From Bufo bufo (taxonomy: Eukaryota; Chordata; Amphibia; Anura; Bufonidae), in NCBI RefSeq assembly GCF_905171765.1, contig NC_053392.1, positions 343,883,010 to 343,947,009 of the forward strand: a DNA stretch of 64,000 nucleotides, read 5' to 3'. A program made the position numbers and the translations under genes. Under the pieces are notes generated by a model that searched no databases, was not told where the DNA came from, and saw only the letters and a list, made by a program, of their open reading frames with translations. Below are positions 43,706 through 55,655 of this stretch, in pieces; position 1 is the stretch's first letter; every line of letters starts with the position of its first letter.

Positions 43706-44161
43706 GGGTACTTTCACACTAGTGTTTTTCTTTTCCGTCACAGGGGCTCTATACCGGAATAGAACTGATCAGTTTTATCCCCATGCATTCTGAATAGAGA
43801 GAAATCCGTTCAGGATGCATCAGGATGTCATCAGTTCAGTCACTGAACGGCGTTTCGGACGGAAGAAATACCGCAGCATGCTGCGGTATTATCTCTGTCC
43901 AAAATTCTGCATCAGTTGCCGGCATTAATTTACATTAAAAATACCGCAATGCTGGATCTGCGCAGACCGGTGAAAATGTGAAAAAAAATAGAAACGGATT
44001 CGTTTGTCCGTATGACAAACGAAGAGACGGATCCGTTCTTGCAATGCATCCGGATCCGTCTTCAAATGCTGTCCGTTTGCATGCAGATTGCCTGATCCGG
44101 CAGGCAGTTCCGGCAACGGAACTGCTTGGCGGATCACTCTGCCGCAAGTGTGAAAGTATCC
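43706..44161. mobile_element. Foldback MITE, TWA-type ends
   Basis: Ends GGGTACTTTCACACTAG and complement of GGATACTTTCACACTTG, flanked by TAA on the left and TCA on the right (imperfect duplication). The interior has ACGGATCCGT-like blocks as in 22538-23060. Confidence 0.7.
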
Positions 44162-44264
44162 TCAGTTCATGATGTAAATGTGTCGGATTCTCTGTATGAT
44201 GGTGCTCAGTGTATAAGGGAGTGACACTGTGTGTGTGTATGTGTGGGGAGTTGCCTAGTGTACA

Positions 44265-44415
44265 AGGGGCAGATACTGTGGGGGTTGCTATCTGTATAAG
44301 GGGCAGATATGAAGAGGGGGTGCTGTTGGTATTAGGGGCAGATACTGTGGGGGATGCTCAGTGTATGTGGGACAGATACTGTGGGGGTGCTCAGTATATG
44401 TGGGGCAGATCCTGA
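44265..44415. repeat. Short minisatellite, unit about 36-40 bp
   Basis: Four imperfect units around GGGGCAGATACTGTGGGGG and CTCAGTGTATGTGG. Confidence 0.75.
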
Positions 44416-44708
44416 ATGAATGAAGATACTGTGGCAGCGCCAGTGCTGCTCTATGTCCTGGCATTGCACAACTCCAGAATGTATTGTGCGCAGAAGCACA
44501 CTATGACCTAGGCAGCACTGTGCAGCACTGGCACTAGGACACAGTGCTAAACCAACAGTGGTGTCCCCTGTAGGAGGAGGAGCAGAGAGGTTTTCTGGTC
44601 TGAGGTCTGCATTTTGTGGACTGAGGAGTGAGATGGGGGTTATAGGAAACGACAGAGGTCTGATGTGGGGTCTGTATAAATTTGACGGCTGCTCTGGGGT
44701 CTGTATAA

Positions 44709-45015
44709 GGCCGAATGCACACGGCCGTGTTCCACGGCCGTGAGCGGTCCGTGGTATCCCGGCCTGGCATCCTGCTGAGAGCAGGAGCGCACGGCGTCAT
44801 TGGTTGCTATGACGCCGTGCGCTTCATGCCGCCGCTGCACTACAGTAATACACTCGTATAGATCATAGGAGTGTATTACTGTAGTACAGTGGCGGCATGA
44901 AGCGCACGGCGTCATAGCAACCAATGACGCCGTGCGCTCCTGCTCTCAGCAGGATGCCAGGCCGGGATACCACGGACCGCTCACGGCCGTGGAACACGGT
45001 CGTGTGCATTCGGCC
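44709..45015. mobile_element. Near-perfect palindromic MITE, TAA duplication
   Basis: 307 bp, ends GGCCGAATGCACACGGCCG and complement, flanked by TAA at 44706-44708 and 45016-45018. The arms are almost identical over their full length, with a centre near 44860. Confidence 0.92.
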
Positions 45016-45112
45016 TAAATCTGAGGTTTATATAAATTTGAGAGCTCATTTGGGGTCTGAATAAATTTGAGGACTGATATGAGATCTGAATAAATTTGGG
45101 GCTGACTTGGGG

Positions 45113-46284
45113 CAGTGGCAGATCCAGAGCCTGGTCTTGGGAGGGGCACTTCCAGATTGTTTTGTGGAGGCGGACAGATGCCAGATGCCTGTCCTGCCAA
45201 CTGAGGGACGAACTGAAATGTCCCAGTCCCCATGGCTAGTTAATCACATTACATATAATTGAATAGACTGTCTGAAGTACTGGTACGGTCTTCTATAAAG
45301 ATGGCAGTGCGCCCTTGTGGATACAGAGTCCCTGGTAATAGTCTTTGACCACACGGGACAGTAAATGATTTGTTTTCATTGGGGCCCTCAGATCTGATCA
45401 GTTACACACACTGGTCTTCTGCAGGTCTTCCTGGGGGTTGGGTGGCTCAGGGCCAGTCTGATCACACTCTGCACTGAGGAGACAGATCGCAGCACTCCTC
45501 CCGCACCACAGATACAACACAGGACCCCCACACCTTACCGCAGACTCGCACAAAACACCCTGAGGCGCAAAGAGAGACAGGCAGCGATGTCCCCATCAGG
45601 CTGTCAGTGACAGTGTGAGCAGAAGAAATGCTCTGTCTATAACTAAGGAGTATCAGGGTATATTATATAGGGGGTAATATAACTGAGGAGAGGTATCAGG
45701 GTACATTATACAGGGGTAATATAACTGAGGAGGGGTATCAGGGTACATTATACAGGGGTAATATAACTGAGGAGAGGTATCAGGGTACATTATACAGGGG
45801 TAATATAACTGAGGAGGGGTATCAGGGTACATTATACAGGGGTAATATAACTAAGGAGGGGTATCAGGGTACATTATACAGGGTTAATATAACTGAGGAG
45901 GGGTATTAGGGTACATTATACAGTGGAAATATAATTGAGGAGGGGTATCAGGGTATATTATACAGGGGTAATATAACTGTTGAGGAGGGTTATCAGGGGA
46001 CATTATACAGGGGTAATATAACTGCTGAGGAGGGTTATCAGGGTATATTATACAGGGGTAATATAACTGTTGAGGAGGGTTATCAGGGGACATTATACAG
46101 GGGTAATATAACTGAGGAGGGGTATCAGGGTACATTATACAGGGGTAATATAACTGAGGAGGGGTATCAGGGTTCATTATACAGTGGTAATATAATTGAG
46201 GAGGGGTATCAGGGTACATTATACAGGGGTAATATAACTGCTGAGGAGGGTTATCAGGGGACATTATACAGGGGTCCGCCACTG
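45113..46284. mobile_element. Non-autonomous hAT element with internal 42-bp array
   Basis: 1172 bp, short inverted ends CAGTGGCAGATCC and GGTCCGCCACTG, flanked by exact 8-bp ACTTGGGG at 45105-45112 and 46285-46292. No transposase frame. The right half is a tandem array that runs almost to the terminus. Confidence 0.95.
45652..46275. repeat. 42-bp tandem array
   Basis: About 15 units with GGTATCAGGGTACATTATAC and AGGGGTAATATAACTGAGGA. Some units carry a 3-bp insertion (ACTGTTGAGGAGGG). Confidence 0.95.
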
Positions 46285-46619
46285 ACTTGGGGCGGGGGTC
46301 TAATCTGAGGTCTGTATGAATTTAATTTTGACATCTGGTCTGGAGGACTGCATAATTTTGAGGTGTGGAGGTTTGTATTAATTTGGGGGTCTCTTCTGGG
46401 CTCTGTATTTAGAAGGATTTGTCAAGACATGTAAAATTCTGATACATGTCTGATCCCCACCACACTTCCACTACTTCTTGTGTCCTTGCTGGTCTCTGTA
46501 CTTCCAAGTACTCCTCTATTTGGACTTGTGCTTGCTGCAGCAAGTGATTGTGAAGCGAGCGACGAGATCAGTAAGGTATGAAATAATAATAAGTCACTGC
46601 AGCACTTAATGTCTTTAAT

Positions 46620-46757
46620 GCAATTTCCAAGTTTATACACCAAGAGATGCAATGTTTCGACTACATGGAGTCTTTTTCAAGCAGAGTCACTCTGCTTGAA
46701 AAAGACTCAATGTAGTTGAAACGTCAAATCTCTTGATAAATACACTTGGAAATTGCA
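46620..46757. repeat. Inverted repeat (hairpin)
   Basis: Arms of about 65 bp meet near 46687 (TTTTTCAAGCAGAGT followed by its complement). CAATTTCCAAG at the left matches CTTGGAAATTG at the right. The arms hold ACTACATGGAGTC and AAACGT-type motifs seen in some Penelope-like or LINE tails, but I cannot assign it. Confidence 0.75.
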
Positions 46758-46929
46758 TTGTAGACATCAAGTACTGCAATATCTTCTTCCTATTATTTGT
46801 CTGCAAGGGGCCTGACTTTGCTGGCACTTCCACCCAATGGACTGCCTTATTAGGACAAAACAGTAGTGCTTTTTAACTCGGATGTTATCAGTAAGGTATA
46901 ATTACTTTTATTATTTTATACCATTCTAA

Positions 46930-47340
46930 GGCCTGTTTGACACTTCCTCTGCTGGATCTCAAAACCAGAAACCAAAATGATTCTGTTTGATGTTAACACA
47001 TACGGATGCATCCAGTCCGTTAGGATGTGGTTGTGTTACATCAAAATGGAACAAACCGTATTTGTGATGGATTTGTTTTTTTTCGGATCTGAAAAAACGG
47101 ATCTGGCATCATTGACTTACATTGATTTTGCTGCCGGATACGGTTTGTTCCGATTCGCAGACTGCACACAAAACTGCAGCTTGCAGCGTTTTTTTGTGTC
47201 CGGTCAAAACACGCAGCAAAACATAACGGAATGCATCCTGATCAGTTTTGTCCCCATTGGCAATGAATGAGGACAAAACTGAACTGTTTTGGCCCAGTTT
47301 TGAGATCCTCTGCCGGATCTCAAAACCAGAATGTCACATC
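46930..47340. repeat. Probable diverged MITE
   Basis: Starts TAAGGCCTGTTTGACAC like the TWA-flanked MITEs and contains paired GGATCTCAAAACCAGAA blocks at both ends. The right end is not clear. Confidence 0.45.
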
Positions 47341-48002
47341 CATGACATGTGGGCACAGGAGGCAGCAGCGGGTACAGTATCGATGGAAGGTACGGGATGA
47401 CAGTGTTAAAGGGGGCAACTGGATAGGGGGTTATTTGCTATAGAGGGTGGTTATGCACTGCAGAAACAACGAGTCAAGTCATAGGTGTAATCTAATCTTC
47501 TGGACCCTAAAGAAAAATCTGTAACACACCCCCATCTACCGTGTGCCATTTATTAATACTGGAGTCTTTTTATATGGCAGGGGGCTGCACATGAGTGTCT
47601 GGGCGGAATAAAAAAAAAGAAAGTGAACATCTCAGATCTCAGACGTCATTTGTAAGTCACTGGATTTACATTCAGTATTTATTAAAAATGTGTTTTAATT
47701 TCTTCTTTAGAAAGTAAGCTCACTTTAAATTGATTTGGAGGTGGGCAATTTGTCTGCTCTGCCAAGGGCACCAAAATAACTTGTCCCGGCCCTGCTGCTG
47801 TCTGAAGCAAAAATTGAAACGGCATCTCCCCATGCCAAATTCTTAACCCAACCCCTTCCCTCCAGCCCTACCGTTAAAGACATACTTAAAAAACATTAAA
47901 TACAGTACTACAAAACATACAAGGTAATACAGTGCTACATACTGTACACATACATGAATGGACAGTACAGAGATCTTGCTGATGATGCTTTTATACCCTA
48001 TT
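47341..48002. other. No feature recognised
   Basis: No gene or repeat structure identified. Confidence 0.4.
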
Positions 48003-48175
48003 GGGGTAATTTATCAAACTGGCGTAAAGTAGAACTGGTTTAGTTCCCCATTGCAACCAATCAGATTCCACCTTTCATTTCTGACAGCTACTTTGGAAAA
48101 TGAAAGTTGGAATCTGACAGGTTGCTATGGGCAACCAAGCCAGTTCTACTTTACACCAGTTGATAAATTACCCCC
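48003..48175. mobile_element. Small foldback MITE
   Basis: Ends GGGGTAATTTATCAAACTGG and complement of GGGGGTAATTTATCAACTGG. Arms share AAGTAGAACTGG and complement; the centre is near 48090. The flanks share TAT, so the duplication is short and uncertain. Confidence 0.85.
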
Positions 48176-48470
48176 TATGTCTGACTGTAACCACAACAAA
48201 AGGACAGCCTTTATGTCTAGAGGAAAGAGCGCTTCACCTTTATCTTAGAGGAGGATTTTTACTATAAAAACATGATGATGGATGATGGAACTCTCTGCCA
48301 TAGGATGTTGTGATGGTTTCTTCACTAATTCATTTCAAGAGAGGTCTGGAAGTCTTTCTTAAAAAATATAGTATAATAAGTTATGGCTACTAGATTTCTT
48401 GAGATGGGCCATTGTTCCAGGGATTTATTCTCAATATTTGGAGTCAGGGAAGATTTTTTTTTCACCCTTA

Positions 48471-49493
48471 GGCCTCTTTCACACGGGCGTTGTGGAAAAG
48501 TGTCCGGGTGCCTTGCGGGAACACCCGCTATTTTTCCGCGTGAGTGCAAAACCTTGTAATGCGTTTTGCACTCGCGTGAGAAAAATCGCGCGTGTTTGGT
48601 ACCCAAACCCGAACTTCTTCACAGAAGTTCGGGCTTGGGATCGGTGTTCTGTAAATAGTATTATTTTCCCTTATAACATGGTTATAAGGGAAAATAATAG
48701 CATTCTGAATACAGAATGCTAAGTAAAACAGGGCTGGAGGGGGTTAAAAAAAAATTAAAAATCATTTAACTCACCTTAATCCACTTGCTCGCGATGCCGG
48801 GCATCTCCGTCTGACTCTTTTACTGTCTAGGACCTGTGGAGAGCATTAACTATAGTTTAAGGACCTGGGATGACGTCACTCTGGTCATCACATGGTACGT
48901 CACATGATCTTTTAGCATGGTGAATCACCATGGTAAAAGATCATGTGACGTACCATGTGATGACCGGAGTGACGTCATCCCAGGTCCTTAAACTATAGTT
49001 AATGCTCTCCACAGGTCCTAGACAGTAAAAGAGTCAGACGGAGATGCCGGCTACGCGAGCAAGTGGATAAAGGTGAGTTAAATGACTTTTTATTTTTTTT
49101 TAACCCCTCCAGCCTTGTTTTACTATGCATTCTGTATTCAGAATGCTATTATTTTCCCTTATAACCATGTTATAAGGGAAAATAATAAGGTTCGGGTCTC
49201 CATCCCGATCGTCTCCTAGTAACCGTGCGTGAAAATCGCACCGCATCCGCACTTGCTTGCGGATGCTTGCGATTTTCACGCAACCCCATTCATTTCTATG
49301 GGGCCTGCGTTACGTGAAAAACGCACAAAGAGGAGCATGCTGCGATTTTCACGCAACGCAAAAGTGATGCGTGAAAATCACCGCTCGTGTGCACAGCCCC
49401 ATAGAAATGAATGGGTCAGTATTCAGTGCGGGTGCAATGCGTTCACCTCCCGCATCGCATCCGCGCGGAATACTCGCTCGTGTGAAAGGGGCC
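48471..49493. mobile_element. 1-kb PIF/Harbinger-like foldback MITE, TTA duplication
   Basis: Ends GGCCTCTTTCACACGGGCG and complement of GGCCCCTTTCACACGAGCG, flanked by TTA at 48468-48470 and 49494-49496. The inner arms form a long, nearly perfect inverted repeat centred near 48926, with GATGACGTCA and complement on both sides. No coding potential. Confidence 0.92.
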
Positions 49494-49496
49494 TTA

Positions 49497-49860
49497 GGCT
49501 TCGTTCACATCACCATTCAGCCTTTCCGTTCTCCTGCTCAGTTTTGGAGCAGGAGAATGGAAAAGGACGGAGAAGGCACATAACTGAGCCGAACGGAGCC
49601 CTTAGGACCCTATAGACTATAATGGGGTCCGTTAGGTTTCCGATCAGAAGATGATTTTGAAGTGGAGACAAAAGTCCTGCATGCACAACTTTTGTCTCTG
49701 CTCCAAAATCATCTTCTGAGCGGAAACATAACGGACCCCATTAGTCTATTGGGTCCTTAGGCTCCGTTTGGCTCAGTTATGTGCCTTCTCCGTCCTTTGT
49801 TCTCCTGCGCCTAAATGGAGCAGGAGAACGGAAAGGCTGAATGGTGATGTGAATGAAGCC
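49497..49860. mobile_element. Foldback MITE abutting the previous one, TTA duplication
   Basis: 364 bp, ends GGCTTCGTTCACATCACCAT and complement. It uses the same TTA (49494-49496) as its left flank and TTA at 49861-49863 on the right. Confidence 0.92.
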
Positions 49861-49863
49861 TTA

Positions 49864-51113
49864 TATGGGACAAATGGCACCAATGGTTTTTTGCTTCCTC
49901 TGAATCAACAAGGTAGCATTATAGGTTGGACTTAATGGACCTCTGTCTTTTTCAACTTTATCAACTATGTAACTAAAAAAGAGGAGAATTGATGAAGGGA
50001 AAATGCAGTAACTATGCATAGCTATGTGGCTTTGGTGGCTCAGTGACAAATGATGGCTTTTTAACTTTGTGACATATCAAGTACTGTACGTGATGAACCT
50101 GTTACCATGGAGATTCAAGTAGACATTACAGGAATGTATTAATGCTTTTCTGTTAGTTTTCTGGTTTAGAAACATTGCAAATTTTAGTGCAGGTTTCGTT
50201 TTTGCGCCTCTTAATTCCTCATTTTTTTGACACTCTCTCCACTTGTACAAAAAATGAGCAGTGTAGTCTGGAGAGGGTGGTCTGGATGAGGAACCTTTGT
50301 GGCCAGACACATTTAACAATACATACACCAGAAATTTGGTGCACATTACACTAAATTTTTACATTAGTTCATTGCTGTTACAAGTTTCTTTTTAAGATAT
50401 CCAGACCTGCTTGTGCTTCTTAAAAGGTAACAGAGGAATTTCCATATAAAAATCCGTGGACACATCTGCATAAAAACATTGGCCCAGATTTACAAATATG
50501 GTTTGTAGAGTGAAACTAAATTGCACCTCCTCATTCCTATACTATTGACTACTGTATGTAATAAGCAGCATTTCTTATGATAAAACATGGCTATACAGCG
50601 GTTATGTCAATCATTTGCTGTGCAGTATTAAGAGGCATTAGTATACAGTTTGATCAAAGAGCATAGGCCCACTTACCGCGACAAGGTTTCCTCCTGTTAA
50701 GTGGGAACCTACTCTAACCGTAGCGCAGTGCCGTGTGGCGATCACCGCGTCTCCACACTGCTCCAGCAGGCAATGGGATCCAGCAGCCAACCAGCCGCCC
50801 CGCTGTACAGCGGAGCCACCTAGGCCTCGGATCCCACAGCTCCACCAGCACAGCACAGAAACAGTGACGGCCGCCATCCAGCGCCGCATGTGAACTGGTG
50901 CTAAAGGATCACCTGTTCACAGCTTCTCAGGAACTCCAACTGAGATGTGGTAGGAATTAAAACCCTGTGCAGACTACTGCTAATTTAAGTACAGAGCACC
51001 TGTGTCACATGGGGAGGAGTGCTGACTAGGTCCAGATTTACAAATATGTCTGTGCCTAGACTATGTCTAAAAAGTGGTGCAAATTGAGTCACTGGGAAAG
51101 GGAGTGGGGCTTA
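49864..51113. other. Mostly unannotated; two copies of a short MITE end
   Basis: CCAGATTTACAAATATG occurs at about 50485 and 51031 in the same orientation, each followed by diverged sequence with GTG(G)TGCAAATT-like blocks. This suggests fragments of one MITE family. The GC-rich stretch 50640-50960 between them matches nothing I can name. Confidence 0.4.
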
Positions 51114-51121
51114 GTGGGAAG

Positions 51122-51918
51122 TAGAGATGGCCTTGCGGTTCGCCCGACGGTCGGTTCGCGGCAAACTTTGCACGTTTGCGATTCGCTGAACATGCGAACA
51201 TATGGAGATATTCGCGTCCGCCATATTCTTTTACATTGTGAAGAACTTTGACCCATGACACATCCATCAGGTAGTACAGGACAGCCAATTGAGACGTTTC
51301 AGCACATGGACATACCCCCTACCTTATAAATAGACCTGAAAAAATAATTATAACTGGTGTGATAGACCAGTGTCCCCCCAAAAAAACTGATAGAAGCGGG
51401 GTGTATACCAATAATATACTTTCTAAATAGTGCATTTGGGGTACTGCAGCATTTGTTTGCGGTTTTGCTGCGTTCCCTCTGCTACACACAGTGACAAACG
51501 GTATTAGAAAAAATTATTATAAGTGGTGTGATATACCAGTCGCCCCCTAAAAAAACTGATTGAAGCGGGCTGTTATATACCAATATACTTTCTTTATAAT
51601 GCACTTGGGTACTGTATAGTGCATTTTTTGGCATGCACCTACGCGAAAATTATTTTGCCGATATTTTGCATTGAAAAAAATAATGAATGGAGATCGCAAA
51701 TTCAAATAATACATCTGATTTGTCACTGTCCATGTTGTGGGACTATTTGTGCACTTCTAGTAATTATTTCTTGGCTGCAAATATGAGCTGAAGGTTTTTC
51801 AGGTTCGCCTGCCATTAAAATGAATGGGGCCCGCCGCAAACTTGTGGTTCGCAAACATTTGATAGCGTTTGCGCAATCGCGTTCGTGAACCGTCCCAGCA
51901 GATGTTCGTCCATCACTA
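51122..51918. mobile_element. hAT MITE (TAGxGATG ends) with 8-bp target duplication
   Basis: 797 bp, starts TAGAGATGGCC and ends GTTCGTCCATCACTA, flanked by exact GTGGGAAG at 51114-51121 and 51919-51926. Interior AT-rich, with two imperfect copies of the ATTATAA(C/G)TGGTGTGATA...CCAGT block. It belongs with 20494-20914 and the 24737-40183 composite by its ends. Confidence 0.92.
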
Positions 51919-51943
51919 GTGGGAAGGGGCAGGGCTTTGTTTT

Positions 51944-52061
51944 GATTTATGATGCTATGTAACCCTTACAGTTCTGGAATGTATTGGATAACACTGACAG
52001 CATTATGTCAGTGTTATCCAATACATTCCAGACCTCTAAGGGTTACATAGCATCATAAATC
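51944..52061. repeat. Near-perfect hairpin
   Basis: Arms of about 55 bp (GATTTATGATGCTATGTAAC and complement) around a centre GCATTA near 52000. No target duplication identified. Confidence 0.9.
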
Positions 52062-52577
52062 AATATAATGCTATGCGACCCCAGCAGTGCTGGAAGTTTA
52101 GGACGGGCGCTGCGGGTCCGGAGTGTGATACTCGCTTGTCTGAAAGCAGCCTCATTGTGAAATGAATAAATAAGCAGGTAGAATCAGTGGCGTAGTGTGG
52201 GTTGCCAGCACCCGGGGCAAGCCATGTATTGCGCCCCCCCCCCCCAACCTGTGGACATGCCCCTTTTTACAGATAATGTAGTAGATGGTACCTGCAGTCC
52301 TATGTAACACCACAGATAACACAGTTATAACTCTCTGAGTACAAATAATGTAGTAGATGTTACCTGCAGTCTGATGTAACACCACAGATAACACAGTGAC
52401 CGATAATTTAGTAGATAGGTGTCAGGCCCCAGAATTCAGAACACTCACAGTGTGAACTGAAGTCTGGGGCCAGGATGCAGCATTGTGGGACAAATTCTAT
52501 ATCCACCCCCCCAACCCTACCGTGAAACAGATATGTGTATGGACATTACATACATCGCTACAAAATCTACAGTATAA

Positions 52578-53143
52578 GGCCTCTTTCACACTACAGTATG
52601 TCCATTTCAGTGTTTTGCGTTCCGTTTTTCACGGATCCGTTGTCCCGTTTTTGGGTTCCGTTGTGTCTCCGTTTCCGTTCAGTATGTCCGCAAAAACCTT
52701 TCAGTATGGTTTCCGTATGGTTCCCGTATACGGTCCGTTTTTCACGGATCAAAAACGGAAGCCACCTGTATTTGTGCTCAGCCAAAGTTTGGCAACAAGA
52801 AACACATGGCCACAGTGGGCTGGGCCTAGCATTTGTTAATGACGGATCCGCAAAAAACGGATGACATACGGATGACATACGGATGCCTTCCGTATGCATT
52901 CCGTTTTTTTGCGGACCCATTGACTTTAATGGAGCCACGGACCGTGATTTGCGGACAAACATAGGACATGTTCTATCTTTCCACGGCACGGAAATACTGA
53001 AATACTGAAACGGAATGCACACGGAGACACTTCAGTATTTTTTGCTGAACCATTGAAATGAATGGTTCAGTATCTGTTCCGTATACTGAACTCAAAAAAC
53101 GTCCAGTATACTGAACGCAAAATACTGTAGTGTGAAAGAGGCC
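52578..53143. mobile_element. PIF/Harbinger-like MITE, TAA duplication
   Basis: 566 bp, ends GGCCTCTTTCACACTACAGT and complement, flanked by TAA at 52575-52577 and 53144-53146. The interior shares CACGGATCCGTTGT, ATTGACTT(T)AATGGAGCCACGG and GGACATGTTCTATCTTTC blocks with 59066-59532 and 60123-60592. Confidence 0.92.
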
Positions 53144-53685
53144 TAATACAGCACCACATACCTCATCCATCCAGTGACATTCTTCTGTGATGCAGACATT
53201 CCTCAACGTCTTCATTCGGAGATTTGACCACCATGATAGAAGTCTTGTCTCGTCTCTGCAGCGTTTCACAGAAAAATGTTTTAGATTCCTCACTTTACTA
53301 TCATCCTCTCCCTCCTGGTGCCTTAACACAGTCATCCTGCTGACACCCCCAATAGTGTGGTGGAGCCAGACAGATAGGAGGACCGGCGTTGAGGCACCCT
53401 AATATATACTAATAATACAGAGGGGGATTATATATATTTTAATAATGCAGAGGGGCGATTATATATACTAAAAATACAGAGGGGGCCATTATATATACTA
53501 AAAATACAGAGGGGGCCATTATATATACTAATAATACAGAGGGGGACATTATATATCAGAGAGAACCATTATATATTATAATAATACAGAGGTACCATTA
53601 TATATACTAATAATACAGAGGGGCCATTATATATTATAATAATGCAGAGGGGGCCATTATATATTATAATAATGCAGAGGGGGCC

Positions 53686-53876
53686 TGTCACAGTCGTTAC
53701 TTCTGTCTGTGACCTTGTGTCATTGCTTGTTCGGCACTCCTCGCTGAAGTTCTGTTTCTGTGTATTTGTGGTTCTTTATAGGTTAACTCCCCTGTGTTCC
53801 TATTAGTAGTTAATCCTCTGTCTGCTCCATGGGTGTGGTCTCTCTGCTGCCCCCATGGAACCTGTATATAAGGCTG

Positions 53877-53926
<50 letters not shown>

Positions 53927-53972
53927 TGCTTGACGACGCGGTGGTCTCTCCTGGGACCTCCAACTCGTGACA
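53686..53972. mobile_element. Solo LTR
   Basis: 287 bp, starts TGTCACAGTCG and ends CTCGTGACA, flanked by exact 5-bp GGGCC (53681-53685 and 53973-53977) that is also the array sequence. It holds a TATA box TGTATATAAGG (about 53872) followed at once by a (GT)n tract. No internal retroelement remains, as after LTR-LTR recombination. The TGTCAC...GTGACA ends resemble the Ty3/Gypsy LTRs at 31461 and 36258, but the body is different. Confidence 0.92.
53880..53924. repeat. (GT)n microsatellite
   Basis: About 22 GT units inside the solo LTR. Confidence 0.97.
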
Positions 53973-54131
53973 GGGCCATTATATATTATAATAATACAGA
54001 GGGGCCATTATATATCATAATAATACAGAGGGGGCCATTATATATTATAGTAATACAAAGGGGGCACTATATATTGTAATAATGCATAGGGGGCCATTAT
54101 ATATCATAATAATAAAGAGGAGGCCATTATA

Positions 54132-55655
54132 CACTGCTCAAAAAAATAAAGGGAACACAAAAATAACACATCCTAGACCTGAGTTAATTAAATATTCTTC
54201 TGAAATACTTTGTTCTTTACATAGTTGAATGTGCTGACAACAAAATCACACAAAATTTAAAAAATGGAAATCAAAATTTTCAACCCATGTAGGTCTGGAT
54301 TTGGAGTCACACTCAAAATTAAAGTGGAAAAACACACTACAGGATGATCCAACTTTGATTAGTAGTGTGTGTGGCTCAGTAGTGTGTGTGGCCTCCACGT
54401 GCCTGTATGACCTCCCTACAATGCCTGTGCATGCTCCTGATGAGGTGGCGGACGGTCTCCTGAGGGATCTCCTCCCAGACCTGGACTAAAGCATCTGCCA
54501 ACTCCTGGACAGTCTGTGGTGCAACGTGACATTGGTGGATAGAGCGAGACATGATGTCCCAGATGTGCTCAAATAGATTAAGGTCTGAGGAACGGGCGGG
54601 CCAGTCCATAGCATCAATGCCTTCGTCTTGCAGGAACTGCTGACACACTCCAGCCACAGGAGGTCTAGCATTGTCTTGCATTAGGAGGAACCCAGGGCCA
54701 ACCGCACCAGCATATGGTCTCACAAGGGGTCTGAGGATCTCATCTCGGTACCTAATGGCAGTCAGGCTACCTCTGGCGAGCACATGGAGGGCTGTGCGGC
54801 CCTCCAAAGAAATGCCACCCCACACCATTACTGACCCAATGCCAAAACGGTCATGCTGGAGGATGTTGCAGGCAGCAGAACGTTCTCCACGGCGTCTCCA
54901 GACTCTGTCACGTCTGTCACATGTGCTCAGTGTGAACCTGCTTTCATCGCCAGTGGCGAATTTGCCAATCTTGGTGTTCTCTGGCAAATGCCAAACGTCC
55001 TGCACGGTGTTGGGCTGTAAGCCCAACCCCCACCTGTGGACGTCGGGCCCTCATATCACCCTCATGGAGTCTGTTTCTGACCGTTTGAGCAGACACATGC
55101 ACATTTGTGGCCTGTGGGAGGTCATTTTTCAGGGCTCTGGCAGGGCTCCTCCTGTTCCTCCTTGCACAAAGGCGGAGGTAGCGGTCCTGCTGCTCCATGT
55201 CTCCTGATGTACTGGCCTGTCTCCAGGTAGCGCCTCCATGCTCTGGACACTACGCTGACAGACACAGCAAACCTTCTTGCCACAGCTCGCATTGATGTGC
55301 CATCCTGGATAAGCTGCACTACCTGAGCCACTTGTGTGGGTTGTAGACTCCGTTTCATGCTACCACTAGAGTGAAAGCACCGCCAGCATTCAAAAGTGAC
55401 CAAAACATCAGCCAGGAAGCATAGGAACTGAGAAGTGGTCTGTGGTCATCACCTGCAGAACCACTCCTTTATTGGGGGTGTCTTGCTAATTGCCTATAAT
55501 TTCCATCTGTTGTCTATCCCATTTGCACAACAGCATGTGAAATTGATTGTCACTCAGTGTTGCTTCCTAAGTGGACAGTTTGATTTCACAGAAGTGTGAT
55601 TGACTTGGAGTTACATTGTGTTGTTTAAGTGTTCCCTTTATTTTTTTGAGCAGTG
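54132..55655 (-). mobile_element. Tc1-like DNA transposon (degraded coding)
   Basis: 1524 bp, inverted ends begin CACTGCTCAAAAAAATAAAG, flanked by TA at 54130-54131 and 55656-55657. Removing it restores CCATTATATATTATAG, a normal unit of the surrounding array. Confidence 0.95.
54376..55358 (-). pseudogene. Tc1-like transposase pseudogene
   Basis: The probable start is the ATG at 55358. The N-terminal helix-turn-helix region ([21 protein letters not shown]) is followed near 55200 and again near 54950-55020 by shifts of frame, so three pieces cover the gene: 55358-55122, 55198-54944 and 55026-54376. The last piece holds most of the catalytic domain: first Asp in GDESRF, second in MQDNARP, and the acidic third in a changed block (SSDLNLFEHIWD, where the family normally has LNPIEH). 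It ends with a normal C terminus at 54376. The frameshifts rule out a functional product from this copy. Confidence 0.92.

Larger units (their letters stand above)
44640..46400. repeat. Loose array of a GGGTCTGTATAAATTTGA unit, split by two insertions
   Basis: Units of about 38-40 bp lie at 44640-44708, 45016-45112 and 46285-46400. The array is interrupted by a MITE (44709-45015) and a hAT element (45113-46284). Confidence 0.75.

Noticed and set aside
47700..47810. Possible truncated hAT end (GGGCACCAAAATAACTTGTC)
   Set aside because: Only a weak resemblance to hAT sub-terminal sequence; no terminus or duplication.
50640..50960. GC-rich block with an 83-codon minus-strand frame
   Set aside because: No family match; could be part of an unknown repeat, but nothing in the sequence supports a call.
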